Counted from the first letter of the stretch, positions 46,545-55,202 are shown. The stretch is DNA of 64,000 bases from VRUE01 sp963699215 (GCA_963699215.1 OY969422.1:1364001-1428000), one strand, 5' to 3'. Translations and numbers: made by a program. The notes: generated from the letters alone by a model not told the origin.

Positions 46545-47012
46545 ATGACTTTGGCTCCCACTGACACCACGCTCACCGACTCCGCCTCGCGGCTGCGGAT
46601 GGCGATCGTGCGCACGGCGCGGCGCCTGCGTCAGGAGGCGGCCGGCGCGGTTGGCGAGCTGACGCCGACCTCGGCGGCGGCGCTGGCGACCGTGGAGCGG
46701 CACGGGCCGCTCACCCCCAGCGTGCTGGCCGAGATCGAGCGGGTGAAAAGGCCGACGGCGACCCGCACGCTGCGGGTTCTCTGCGAGGCCGGGCTGGTCG
46801 AGCGGACGCCCGATCCGGCCGACGGCCGCAGCGCCCTGGTCAGCGTCACCGGCGAAGGGCGCGAGCGCTTGCGCCGCCTGCGCGGGCGCAAGAACGCCTA
46901 CCTGGCACAGCGCATGCGCGATCTGCCTAGCGCCGACGTCGAGACCTTGGAGCGGGCGGCCGCGATCCTCGAGGAGATCCTCGAGGCACCGCGGCGCGAG
47001 AGGCTTCAGTGA
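46545..47012 (+). CDS. MarR-family transcriptional regulator
   Basis: 155 residues. A winged-helix core (AALATVERHGPLTPSVLAEIERVKRPTATRTLRVLCEAGLVERTPDPADGRSALVSVT) shows the MarR wing D-x-R-S/R. Helices at both ends would form the dimer. It overlaps the downstream MFS gene by GTGA, a common regulator-exporter pair; it most likely represses its own operon and is relieved by a small-molecule ligand. Confidence 0.92.
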   Translation: MTLAPTDTTLTDSASRLRMAIVRTARRLRQEAAGAVGELTPTSAAALATVERHGPLTPSVLAEIERVKRPTATRTLRVLCEAGLVERTPDPADGRSALVSVTGEGRERLRRLRGRKNAYLAQRMRDLPSADVETLERAAAILEEILEAPRRERLQ

Positions 47013-48253
47013 GCGCCGCGGTAAGGCGCAGCTTCGACTCGCTCTCCGTCCCCAACTATCGCCGCTACTTCGGCGGCCAGATCGTCTCGCTCTCGGGCAA
47101 CTGGATGCAGATGGTCGCCGAGATCTGGTTGATCCTCTCGCTGACCGGCAGCGGCGTCATGGTCGGCATGACCACCGCGCTGCAGTTCCTCCCGATCCTC
47201 CTCTTCGGCGCCTGGGGTGGGCTGCTTGCCGACCGCTTCGACAAGCGGCGGCTGCTGATGGTGACGCAGGCCGTGATGGCCCTGCCGGCCCTCGCCCTGT
47301 TCGCGATCGTCACCGCCGGAGCCGTCCAGCCATGGATGGTGCTGGGGCTGGTCTTCTTCCGCGGCAGCGTCAACGCGGTCGACAACCCGACCCGGCAGAG
47401 CTTCGCTATCGAGATGGTCGGCGCGGAGCGAGTCGTCAATGCGGTCAGCCTCAACAGCGTGCTGATCCACTCCGCCCGCCTCGTCGGCCCGGCCCTGGCT
47501 GCGTTCGCGATAGCGATCGCCGGGGTCGGCCCCTGCTTCGCCCTCAACGCGCTCACCTTCGTGGCGATGATCTTCGCCCTCTGGCGGATGGACCCCGCCG
47601 AGCTCGAGGCACCGCCGCCCGTCGTGCGCGAGCGGGGCGCTGTGCGGGCGGGCCTGCGCTACGTGCGCCGCACCCCGGCGTTGATGGTGCCGCTGGCGTT
47701 GATGGCCCTGGTCGGTACCTTCGGCCTCAACTTCCAGGTGATCCTGCCGCTGCTCGCCCGCTTCAGCTTCGACGGCGGGGCCTCCACCTACGCCGCGCTG
47801 GTCGCCGCAATGGGCGTCGGCTCAGTGGTCGGAGCCCTGCTCACCGGCGCCCACGGGCGGACCGACGCTCGCCTGATCGCCGGCTCCGCGCTCGCCTTCG
47901 GCCTGCTCGCGCTGCTCGCGGCGATGATGCCCAGCATCGCGCTCGAGGTACCGGTCCTGGCTCTGCTCGGGGCCGCGGCCGTCACCTTCGCCGCCGCGAT
48001 CAACTCCTCGCTGCAGCTCGCGGTCGAGCCGGCGATGCGGGGGCGGGTGATGGCCCTCTACTCGATCGTCTTCCTCGGCTCGACCCCGATCGGCGGCCCG
48101 CTCGCCGGCTGGCTGGCGGAGGCATACGACCCGCGGGTGGCGCTTCTGCTGGCGGCGATCGCCGGCCTCTCCGCAGCCTGGGCCGCCCGCGTCTCCCTTG
48201 CCCAGGTCGAGAAGCGGGCAAGGGAGGAGGCGGTCGTGGCTGTGACGCCGTAG
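47009..48253 (+). CDS. MFS exporter of the DHA3 (enterobactin/macrolide efflux) type
   Basis: 414 residues, GTG start overlapping the marR stop. FDSLSVPNYRRYFGGQIVSLSGNWMQ is the N-terminus of the EntS/DHA3 group, and FGAWGGLLADRFDKRRLL the motif A loop. Twelve membrane helices are expected. It likely exports a toxic compound sensed by the MarR. Two inverted repeats span its 3' end (48193-48263). Confidence 0.9.
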   Translation: MSAAVRRSFDSLSVPNYRRYFGGQIVSLSGNWMQMVAEIWLILSLTGSGVMVGMTTALQFLPILLFGAWGGLLADRFDKRRLLMVTQAVMALPALALFAIVTAGAVQPWMVLGLVFFRGSVNAVDNPTRQSFAIEMVGAERVVNAVSLNSVLIHSARLVGPALAAFAIAIAGVGPCFALNALTFVAMIFALWRMDPAELEAPPPVVRERGAVRAGLRYVRRTPALMVPLALMALVGTFGLNFQVILPLLARFSFDGGASTYAALVAAMGVGSVVGALLTGAHGRTDARLIAGSALAFGLLALLAAMMPSIALEVPVLALLGAAAVTFAAAINSSLQLAVEPAMRGRVMALYSIVFLGSTPIGGPLAGWLAEAYDPRVALLLAAIAGLSAAWAARVSLAQVEKRAREEAVVAVTP

Positions 48254-48263
48254 CGCCACAGCC
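48193..48263. terminator. two hairpins at the MFS 3' end
   Basis: CTCCCTTGCCC at 48193-48203 pairs perfectly with 48216-48226 (11 bp) inside the coding region, and GGCTGTG at 48238-48244 pairs with CACAGCC at 48257-48263 around the MFS stop codon. The gap to the convergent substrate-binding-protein gene is only 19 nt, so together they may serve as a bidirectional terminator. Confidence 0.45.
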
Positions 48264-48272
48264 GCTGCACGC

Positions 48273-49256
48273 TCAGCCGGTGTAACCGGCTTCCTTCAGG
48301 TATTCGCCGGCGACCTTCGCCGCCGGTTCTTTTTCGAGTTCGACTCGGGCGCCGAGCTCCTGCATCACTTTCAGCGTCAGGCCTTCCTGCACCTGGACGA
48401 TCGTCTTTTCGTAGTCCGGCCCGGCTTCCTTGACGACCTCCGGGGTCGTCACCCAGATCACGTTTCCGGCCGGGAAGACTTCCTTGTCGTCTTCGAGGAT
48501 CACGTACTTGTCGGCCTGCGCCGAGAGCTGCGGATCGGTGGTGAAGAGGATCGAGAGGTCGGCCTGGCCCTTGTCGAGCACGGTGTAGCGGAGGCCGATG
48601 TCGACCGGGACGAATTTCTTGAATTTGAGCCCGTACAGTTCTTCGAGCCCGGCCAGGCAGTCGATCCGCTGGCGGCACTCGGGCGAGCCGTAGAGGGTCA
48701 TTTCTTCGGATTGGCCTTCGAGGTCGGAGACCGTTTTCAGGTCACGTTCTTCCGCCGTCTTCTTCAACGTGCCGACCGCGTTGGCGCTGGCGAACGGAGT
48801 CGGCGGGAAGGCGGTGAGGTCTTCTTTTTCGAAGTCCGCTTTTGCCTCTTCGTAGGCTTCGGTCGCGTCCGCGGGCACTTCCTCCGGTTCGACTTCGAAG
48901 AAGGAGGTCAGCGCCGTGCTGACGTACTCCGGGTAACCGGAGATCTGATCTGATTTGACCGCCTGCCTGGCCACCGTTTCGGAACCGAGGTTGAGGCGCT
49001 TGTCCACTTTGTACCCGGCGGCTTCGAGTGCCTGCGCGTAGACCTCACCGAGCACTATCTGTTCGGTGAAGTTCTTCGAGCCGACGGTGAGGGTGACTTT
49101 GCCGTTTTCGGGATTGGAGACGATCGCGCCACCGCCTTCGCCGCCACTGGTGGTGTCGTCATCGTCGTCGGAGCCGCATGCGGCGACGCCGAGGCTGAGG
49201 AAGAGCGCAAGCAGCACCGCGATAGCGGCGCGCGCCCGCTTGGACGTGGTTCTCAC
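48273..49256 (-). CDS. osmoprotectant/glycine-betaine ABC transporter, substrate-binding lipoprotein
   Basis: 327 residues, GTG start. A signal peptide ends with lipobox VAACGSD (Cys about 27). The mature part (GKVTLTVGSKNFTEQIVLGEVYAQALEAAGY) is the OpuAC/OpuCC-type binding domain for quaternary amines. GAA codons are more frequent than in neighbours. Last gene of the four-gene operon, 45 nt behind the second permease. Binds choline, betaine or a related solute outside the membrane. Confidence 0.92.
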   Translation of the reverse strand: MRTTSKRARAAIAVLLALFLSLGVAACGSDDDDDTTSGGEGGGAIVSNPENGKVTLTVGSKNFTEQIVLGEVYAQALEAAGYKVDKRLNLGSETVARQAVKSDQISGYPEYVSTALTSFFEVEPEEVPADATEAYEEAKADFEKEDLTAFPPTPFASANAVGTLKKTAEERDLKTVSDLEGQSEEMTLYGSPECRQRIDCLAGLEELYGLKFKKFVPVDIGLRYTVLDKGQADLSILFTTDPQLSAQADKYVILEDDKEVFPAGNVIWVTTPEVVKEAGPDYEKTIVQVQEGLTLKVMQELGARVELEKEPAAKVAGEYLKEAGYTG

Positions 49257-49301
49257 TGGTGGTTCCTCTCTGTCGATTGACTGCGGTCAACTCGGTAAGG
49301 G

Positions 49302-50024
49302 TCAGGCGGGGCTTAGCTTCAAGCCTCGCGAAGTGAGCAAACGTTGCAGGCCGGCGAGCGCGAGCTCGAGCGTCAAGGCAAGTAGGGCGACGAGGATCGC
49401 CCCGGCCAGGACCCCGTTGTCGCCGTAGACATTGCGGTTGATGATGAAATCGCCGAGCGTGAGCACCCCAGCGAGAGGGGCGATCGTTGCGGTGGCAAGG
49501 ATGTTGATCGTCGCGCCGCGGATGCCGGTCATCAGGGTTGGGATCGCCAGCGGTACCTCGACCTTGCGTAGGACTTCGAGCTCGCTCATGCCCATGCCGC
49601 GAGCAGCGTCGACGCTGGCCTTATCCACTTGGCGGATGCCAACGAAGGCGTTGGTCAGGATCGGCGGTATGCCGAGGACCGCCAAGGCAATGGTGACGTT
49701 GAGCAGGCCGACGCCGATCGCCGCTGCCATGAAGGCGATCAGGGCAAGCTCGGGGATCGCCCGGCCTGCGTTGCCAAGGCCGATTGCCAGTAGTTCACCG
49801 GTACCGCGGTGGCCGAGATAGAGGCCGATCGGCAACGCCACGACCAGCGCCAGCGCCAGGGCTAAAAACGTGACTTCGAGCTGGTTAACCGTCAGTTCGA
49901 TCACCTGTTCGATCCCACCGACCTCCTTGCCGCCGGTCACGTTCGAGGTCTGGGGGGTGAAGATGAATTCGATCGCGCCTTGGAACGAGGCAAAGACGGG
50001 CTGGGGGAGACCGATCGCGCTCAT
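49302..50024 (-). CDS. osmoprotectant ABC transporter, permease subunit 2
   Basis: 240 residues from the ATG overlapping the upstream permease stop (ATGA). VIELTVNQLEVTFLALALALVVALPIGLYLG starts the BPD-type membrane domain, and VDAARGMGMSELEVLRKVEVPLAIPTLMTGIR is the EAA loop that contacts the ATPase. About five or six helices. Pairs with the preceding permease to form the channel of an OpuC-type importer. Confidence 0.92.
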   Translation of the reverse strand: MSAIGLPQPVFASFQGAIEFIFTPQTSNVTGGKEVGGIEQVIELTVNQLEVTFLALALALVVALPIGLYLGHRGTGELLAIGLGNAGRAIPELALIAFMAAAIGVGLLNVTIALAVLGIPPILTNAFVGIRQVDKASVDAARGMGMSELEVLRKVEVPLAIPTLMTGIRGATINILATATIAPLAGVLTLGDFIINRNVYGDNGVLAGAILVALLALTLELALAGLQRLLTSRGLKLSPA

Positions 50025-50765
50025 CCCGTCGCCGCCCGCCTCCACGGCGTTGCTATTCGCTGGAGCCCGAAGAGGATCGCGTCGAAGGCGATCGCGATCA
50101 GGATTGCGAGACCGCCGGCAATGATGATGTTGGTCTTGAAGTTGATGAACTCGTAGATTGGTTTGCCGAGGCCGCCGGCGCTGATGAAGACCGCCAGGGT
50201 TGCCAGCGCAACCGTGCTCACCGTCGCGATTCGCAGTCCGGCGACGATCTCAGGAGTCGCCAGCGGCAGCTCGACCCGCCAGAGGATCTGACGGTCGGTC
50301 AGGCCCATGCCTCTGGCGGCGTCCTTGACCGAAGGCGGCACGTTGCCGAGTCCCGCCATGGTGTTGCGATAGATGATCTGAAGCGTGTAGGCGCTGAGGG
50401 CGATCACTGCCGAATCCCGGCCAAAGCCGGTGATCGGCAGCAGCAAGAAGAAGAAGGCGATGCTGGGGATCGTGTAGAGGACGCCGGTGGCTCCGAGTAG
50501 CGGCGGTCGCAGCCATGCGTGACGGTGGGCGAGCAGTGAGAGAGCGAACGCGATCGCGAAGCCGACCAGAACCGAGATCGCGACCAGTTCGACGTGCTGG
50601 ACGGCCGGCGTCACGTACTCGGTCGATGTTGTCCTTGGCCCAGTCGAAGCAGAAGAGCTTGTCCTGGGCCTGGCAGGGCAGCGTGTCGGAGGTGCGTTCT
50701 TTGAAGAAGCCCTCGCCGACTTCGCCCACAGCGGCGAGCGGCAGTGACACGGGCGCGCTAATCAT
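50021..50765 (-). pseudogene. osmoprotectant ABC transporter, permease subunit 1, frameshifted
   Basis: From ATG 50765 the first frame reads MISAPVSLPLAAVGEVGEGF.. to DWAKDNIDR; the rest (VTPAVQHVELVAISVLVGFAIAF.., with EAA loop VKDAARGMGLTDRQILWRVELPLA) is one frame over. Taking out one base at about 50619 makes a continuous 247-residue permease (..DNIDRYVTPAVQHVEL..). The start overlaps the ATPase gene by 8 nt. A downstream ATG at 50614 could still give a shortened protein. The operon is otherwise intact, so the break is suspicious. Confidence 0.85.
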
Positions 50766-51948
50766 GCGGCCGCTCCACTGCGCCATGCTCCTCGACCCTT
50801 GCCGCCGGCGAGCCGAGGAACTCGGAGATGATCTCGACCGAGAGCACGCCGTCGATCCGCCCTTCGCGATCGGTGACGGCGGCGTACTGCGCCTCGCCCT
50901 GGAGCAGGTCGGCGAGCGCGTCGCGCATCACGTCGTCGCGGTCGAGCAACGGGCCCAGCGGCGAGTCCGGCTGGGCGGGCACGGTCTCGGCGGCGAGGTC
51001 GCGCTCGGAGAGCCAGCCCAGCGGCCGACGCTCGCCGTCGACCAGCAGCGGGTAGGGGACCTCGGCGCCTTGCAGCTTCGCCCGCACCTCGGCCGTCGCC
51101 TGGCCGATGTAGGCCAGCGGCGCCTCCCAGAGGTCGATGTCGGAGACGCGCATCAGCGCCAGCCGCTTGAGCGCCCGGTCGGCGCCGACGAAGTCCTCGA
51201 CGAACTCGTCGGCGGGCGCCATCAGCAGCTCGGCCGGCGTCGCGTACTGGGCGACCTTGCCGCCCTTGCGCATCACCGCGATCCGGTCGCCCATCTTGAT
51301 CGCCTCGTCGATGTCGTGGGTGACGAAGAGGACGGTCTTGCGGATCTCCGCCTGAAGGCGGAGGAACTCGTTTTGCAGACGCTCGCGGTTGATCGGGTCG
51401 ATCGCGCCGAAGGGCTCGTCCATCAGCATCACCAGCGGGTCGGCGGCGAGCGCCCGGGCGACGCCGACGCGCTGCTGCTGGCCGCCGGAGAGCTGCGCTG
51501 GGTAGCGCTCGCCGAGCTCGGGGTCGAGCCCGATCAGCTCGAGCAGCTCCGCCGAGCGGGCCCGGATCCGATCCTTCTTCCAGCCGAGCAGCTGCGGCAC
51601 CGCGCCGATGTTCTCGGCGACCGTGCGGTGGGGGAAGAGCCCGATCTGCTGGATCACGTAGCCGATCTCGCGCCGCAGCCGGGCGGGGTCGCGCTCGCGC
51701 ACCGACTCGCCGCCGATCGTCACGTCGCCTTCGCTCAGCTCGACCGTGCGGTTGACCAGCCGCATCGCGGTCGTCTTGCCGCAGCCCGAGGGCCCGACCA
51801 GGACGCAGACCTCGCCCGCCGCGATCTCCAGGTTCAGCCGCTCGACCGCGGCCTCCGCCGAGTCGCCGTAGCGTTTGGTGGCGTTCTCGTAGCGGACTGC
51901 CGATGCGCCGGCAGACGACCCTTCGTCAGTGACCTCAGGTGCGGGCAC
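50758..51948 (-). CDS. osmoprotectant ABC transporter, ATP-binding subunit with CBS domains (OpuCA-like)
   Basis: About 396 residues from GTG 51948. Walker A GPSGCGKTTAM, Q-loop IQQIGLFPHRTV, signature LSGGQQQRVG, Walker B PLVMLMDEPFGAID and VTHDIDEAIKMGDRIAVM are complete. Two CBS domains occupy the C-terminal 120 residues, as in OpuA/OpuC ATPases, where they sense ionic strength. A longer start at 52041 would overlap the upstream gene; a TATAGG at about -20 of the GTG favours the shorter form. First gene of the operon. Confidence 0.9.
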   Translation of the reverse strand: MPAPEVTDEGSSAGASAVRYENATKRYGDSAEAAVERLNLEIAAGEVCVLVGPSGCGKTTAMRLVNRTVELSEGDVTIGGESVRERDPARLRREIGYVIQQIGLFPHRTVAENIGAVPQLLGWKKDRIRARSAELLELIGLDPELGERYPAQLSGGQQQRVGVARALAADPLVMLMDEPFGAIDPINRERLQNEFLRLQAEIRKTVLFVTHDIDEAIKMGDRIAVMRKGGKVAQYATPAELLMAPADEFVEDFVGADRALKRLALMRVSDIDLWEAPLAYIGQATAEVRAKLQGAEVPYPLLVDGERRPLGWLSERDLAAETVPAQPDSPLGPLLDRDDVMRDALADLLQGEAQYAAVTDREGRIDGVLSVEIISEFLGSPAARVEEHGAVERPHD

Positions 51949-52015
51949 TCGCTTCGAGCCTATACCCGACCTAGGGGCCACTTCCACCTTTGGTACGCGA
52001 CGGTCTTCGCTCGGC

Positions 52016-53287
52016 TCAGCCGATTCCAAGCCTGTGGGCACGCTCGGCGGCGCGGGCGACGATCTCCGCCTCCCCCTCGACCTCGCCGCCGCGCATCAGC
52101 ACGCGGCCGGCGACGACGGTGGTGTCGACGATCGAGCCGCTCGCTGCGTAGACGAGGTTGGAGGCGGGGTCGCCGATTCCCAGCTCGGCCGAGTCGCCGC
52201 GCAGCAGCAGGAAGTCGGCGTCCGCGCCGGGGGCGAGCCGCGCGCCGCCTCCGCCGAGCAGCGCCGCGCGGGCGCCGCTGGCGATCTCCAGCGCCTCGGC
52301 GGCGGGAACGACGGTCGGGTCGCCGCTGGCGTGGCGCTGCGTCAAGGCGAAGGCCTTGAGATCGGCGAGAAGGTCGAGCGAGTCGTTGGAGCCGGCGCCG
52401 TCGGTGCCGAGGCCGACCGCGACTCCGGCGCGGCGTGCCTCCGGGTAGGGCATGACGCCGCCGACGGCCAGCTTCATGTTGGCGACCGGGTTGGCGACCA
52501 CGGTCGCGCCCCGCGCCGCGATCAGCTCCAGCTCCTCCCGGTCGAGCCAGACGCCGTGGGCGAGCACGGTGCGCTCGCCGAGCAGGCCGAGGCGGTCGAG
52601 GTAGGCGGCCGGCCGTACGCCGTGGGCGGCGACGCAATCGCTCACCTCCCCCTCGGTCTCGGAGAGGTGGATCTGGAAGGCCAGGCCCCGCTCCGCGGCC
52701 TGCTCGCCGGCCCAGCGCAGCAGTTCTTCGCTGACCGTGTAGATCGAGTGGGGGGCGAGGGAGACCTCGATGGTGGAGCCGTGCTCGGCCAGCCCATCGA
52801 GGTCTTCCAGCGCCCCCGCTTGCATCTCCGCGGTGCCGCCGTCGGCGTCGAAGAGCGGCCCGCCGATCGTCGCTCTCAGGCCGGCGTCCTCGACCGCACG
52901 CGCGGTCGCCTGCGGCTGCCAGTACATGTCCCAGAAGCGGGCGGTGCCGGTGCGGATCATCTCGGCGCAGGCCAGCCGAGCGCCCCAGTAGACGTCCTCG
53001 GCCTCCAGCTTGGCCTCGACCGGCCAGATCTTCTCCCGCAGCCAGCGCATCAGCGGCAGGTCGCCGCCGTAGCCGCGGAAGAGGGTCATCGCGGCGTGGG
53101 TGTGGCCGTTGACCAGGGCGGGGACGAGCGGCGCCCCGCCGGCGTCGATCGTCTCGTCGCCGGGCTGCGGGAGGACGTCAGGGCCGATTGCCGCAATGGC
53201 CTCCTCTTCACAACGCACCCCGACGCGCTCGCCGTCGAGAGTGGCGTCCGTAACCGCCAGTGGACGTGCCGCTTGTTGAGTACCCAT
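52016..53287 (-). CDS. amidohydrolase: methylthioadenosine/S-adenosylhomocysteine deaminase-like
   Basis: 423 residues. Metal and catalytic residues are visible: NGHTHAAMTLFRG, QIHLSETEGE, VLAHGVWLD and GLGTDGAGSNDSLDLL. WDMYWQPQATA lies in the substrate loop. This places it in the MtaD-type deaminase group (MTA/SAH to inosyl forms). The ATG is encoded within a 52-nt hairpin repeat, with GAGG 6 nt upstream. It lies directly downstream of a nucleoside phosphorylase gene; together they would turn methylthioadenosine into methylthioinosine and then hypoxanthine plus methylthioribose phosphate. Confidence 0.85.
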   Translation of the reverse strand: MGTQQAARPLAVTDATLDGERVGVRCEEEAIAAIGPDVLPQPGDETIDAGGAPLVPALVNGHTHAAMTLFRGYGGDLPLMRWLREKIWPVEAKLEAEDVYWGARLACAEMIRTGTARFWDMYWQPQATARAVEDAGLRATIGGPLFDADGGTAEMQAGALEDLDGLAEHGSTIEVSLAPHSIYTVSEELLRWAGEQAAERGLAFQIHLSETEGEVSDCVAAHGVRPAAYLDRLGLLGERTVLAHGVWLDREELELIAARGATVVANPVANMKLAVGGVMPYPEARRAGVAVGLGTDGAGSNDSLDLLADLKAFALTQRHASGDPTVVPAAEALEIASGARAALLGGGGARLAPGADADFLLLRGDSAELGIGDPASNLVYAASGSIVDTTVVAGRVLMRGGEVEGEAEIVARAAERAHRLGIG

Positions 53288-53313
53288 AGTGACCTCTAAC
53301 TCGCGGCACGTCG
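53262..53313 (-). repeat. 52-nt hairpin repeat element, copy 2
   Basis: Read on the minus strand it begins with GACGTGCCGCGAGTT, has GAGGTCACTATGGGTACTCAA in the middle, and ends GCGGCACGTCC. Against copy 1 (25641-25692) 48 of 52 positions match. Both arms and the central 13 nt are conserved. The phosphorylase stop codon falls in one arm and the deaminase start codon in the centre, so the repeat contributes coding sequence to both genes. Confidence 0.75.
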
Positions 53314-53982
53314 GGTCAGCGTGGGCAGAACTGCGTCGAGGTCGTCGCGCAGGCGGGTTGCGTTGACCGCTCGGTCGTGTTCGAGCTCGGCAGGCGAGAG
53401 CGGCTGGGCGGCGATCCCGTTGGCCAGGTTGTCGACCACGCAGACGGTGGCGTAGGCCAGTCCCAGCTCGCCGGCGACGATGCACTCGGAGGCAAGCGTC
53501 ATCCCGACTAGGTCGGCATGGGCGGCGATCAGGCCGATCTCGGCCGGCGTCTCGAAGCGCGGCCCGTTCGTCTGCCAGTAGACGCCGCCGTCGCGCAGCG
53601 GCCCGGCGCCGCTCGCCCCCCACGCCGCGAGCACCTGGCCGCGCCAGGCCGCGTCGAAGCCCGGCATCCCGTGGCCGCGCGGGTCGTCGAAGACGGTGAC
53701 GGCGATCTGCAGGGCGATGAAGTCGTGCGGGCAGACGAAGCTGCCGACGCCCAGGCCGGCGTCGAGCGAGCCGACCGAGCAGATCGCCAGCACCCGATCG
53801 CAGCCGGAGGCGGCGAGCGAGCGTAGGTTGGCGGCGTGGTCGATCCGGTGTGGAAGGCGATAGGCGCCGGCCGGGCCGTGGCGCTGGAGGACGACGGCTC
53901 CGTGGTGTTCCGCGGTCGCGGCGATCTCGCCGCCGCCCCGGCCGGCGGCGCTGCTGCCGAGGATTACTGCGAGGCGCCCCAT
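53296..53982 (-). CDS. methylthioadenosine/methylthioinosine phosphorylase-like protein
   Basis: 228 residues. AVILGSSAAGRG is the phosphate loop, RHGPAGAYRLPHRIDHAANL the R-H-G/PHxIN-like block, and TNGPRFETPAEI the purine-nucleoside-phosphorylase/MTAP signature; VGMTLASECIVAGELGL covers the nucleoside-binding Met-x-x-x-E region. It releases the base by phosphorolysis. Its partner deaminase follows after only 8 nt, fitting a route through methylthioinosine as described in Pseudomonas (family knowledge). Confidence 0.85.
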   Translation of the reverse strand: MGRLAVILGSSAAGRGGGEIAATAEHHGAVVLQRHGPAGAYRLPHRIDHAANLRSLAASGCDRVLAICSVGSLDAGLGVGSFVCPHDFIALQIAVTVFDDPRGHGMPGFDAAWRGQVLAAWGASGAGPLRDGGVYWQTNGPRFETPAEIGLIAAHADLVGMTLASECIVAGELGLAYATVCVVDNLANGIAAQPLSPAELEHDRAVNATRLRDDLDAVLPTLTRRAAS

Positions 53983-54021
53983 CGCCGCGATCCTACGTGT
54001 CGACTCGCTTATGGTGGGCGC

Positions 54022-54519
54022 ATGGCCGAACGGCCCTCAGGCAGGGACGAGTCCGAGGACGAGCGCCTCGACCGCAACCTCGGCGAGCTCTTGCAGGAGC
54101 TGCGGGTGGCGCTGCCGGGGGTCCAGGTCCTCTTCGCCTTCCTCCTCGCCGTTCCGTTCCAGAGCCGCTTCGCGGACATCACCTCCTTCCAGGAGGACGT
54201 CTACTTCGCCACCCTGCTCTGCACCGCGATCTCCGCCGCGCTGCTGATCTCGCCGACGGCATACCACCGGTTGACCTTCCACCTGCAGCAGAAGCGCCGG
54301 CTCGTGCTCCTCGCCAACCGCCTCGCGATCGCCGGCCTCGCTTTCCTGGCGCTGGCGATGACCGGGGCGATCGTGCTGATCACCGACGTGCTCTTCGGCG
54401 TCGCCGCGACGGTCGTCTTCGGCGTCGCCGCAGGGGCGATGTTCGCCGTGCTCTGGGGACTGCTGCCCCTGCGCCGTCGGCTCAGGCTGGCGCGGCAGAC
54501 GCGGCGCGACTCAACATAG
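54022..54519 (+). CDS. DUF6328-like small membrane protein
   Basis: 165 residues. A soluble N-terminus (ERLDRNLGELLQELRVALPGVQVLFAFLLAVPF) leads into four membrane helices; SRFADITSFQEDVYFATLLC and HRLTFHLQQKRRLV are conserved-looking loops. The layout matches DUF6328 proteins of actinobacteria, function unknown. The start is divergent from the phosphorylase gene, with only 39 nt between them. Overlaps the convergent HD hydrolase by 9 bp. Confidence 0.75.
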   Translation: MAERPSGRDESEDERLDRNLGELLQELRVALPGVQVLFAFLLAVPFQSRFADITSFQEDVYFATLLCTAISAALLISPTAYHRLTFHLQQKRRLVLLANRLAIAGLAFLALAMTGAIVLITDVLFGVAATVVFGVAAGAMFAVLWGLLPLRRRLRLARQTRRDST

Positions 54520-55131
54520 AGAGGCCCGTTCGTCCTCGGCCCGCTGGCCCCAGAGCCCGACCATCTCGTCGGCGAACCTGTCGACGAGGAGAATTCCCGG
54601 CGAGCGTTCGAAGAGCATTTCCAGGTCGAGCTCCCAGACGAGGATCTTGACGTCGAGGGTGACGGGCATGTGGGCGTCGACGTCCTCGCCGACGATCTCG
54701 TAGGCCTCGCGCACGACGGCGACGTTGGCGGTCTTGTCGGCGGCGAAGATGGCCCGCGCCTCCGGGCCGGCCGCGGCGACGCGCTCACGGTGCTCCTCCT
54801 TGCGCTCCTCGTAGTCGGAGATCGCGGCGTCTTCGGTCAGCGCCTCGACCAGGTCGACGACCTGGTCGCCGAAGCGGCCGCGCAGCGAGTCGGGCTCGAC
54901 CTCGCCATGCTCGGCGACGTCGTGCAGCAGGGCTGCGGCCAAGAGCTCGTCCGGATGGCCGTCCTCGGTCAGCCGCTCGGCGACCGCCAGCGGGTGATCG
55001 ATGAAGGGAATCTCGTCGCAGCCGGTCTGGCGGAACTGGCCGGCATGGGCTCTCCGTGCCACCGAGAGGGCGCCCCGGACGAGCGGCGAGCGCTCCGCCT
55101 TGGAGTCGATCCGACTGGAAGGAAAGGACAT
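54511..55131 (-). CDS. HD-domain hydrolase resembling the RelA/SpoT (MESH1-like) hydrolase domain
   Basis: 206 residues. RRAHAGQFRQTGCDEIPFIDHPLAVAERL, ELLAAALLHDVAEHGEVEP and FGDQVVDLVEALTED follow the order of alarmone-hydrolase HD domains (H..Q.R..G..PYI.HP, HD, then the FG..V..LV segment). SADKTANV-type AADKTANVAVV carries the next metal ligand. It may hydrolyse (p)ppGpp or another nucleotide; synthetase and regulatory domains are absent. The ATG at 55131 (MSFPSSRID) was chosen over a longer, non-homologous extension. Confidence 0.75.
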   Translation of the reverse strand: MSFPSSRIDSKAERSPLVRGALSVARRAHAGQFRQTGCDEIPFIDHPLAVAERLTEDGHPDELLAAALLHDVAEHGEVEPDSLRGRFGDQVVDLVEALTEDAAISDYEERKEEHRERVAAAGPEARAIFAADKTANVAVVREAYEIVGEDVDAHMPVTLDVKILVWELDLEMLFERSPGILLVDRFADEMVGLWGQRAEDERASLC

Positions 55132-55141
55132 CCAGGGTGCA

Positions 55142-55171
55142 GGGTAACGCACCGAACAGGAAAAGTTACCC
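55142..55171. promoter_or_regulatory. inverted repeat upstream of the HD hydrolase gene
   Basis: GGGTAAC at 55142-55148 and GTTACCC at 55165-55171 are exact complements separated by 16 nt, ending 10 nt upstream of the ATG on the minus strand. Spacing fits a two-half-site operator or an RNA stem. No binding protein is suggested by the neighbours. Confidence 0.4.
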
Positions 55172-55202
55172 AATCGTACCCAAAGGGCAACGGATGTACT
55201 GC

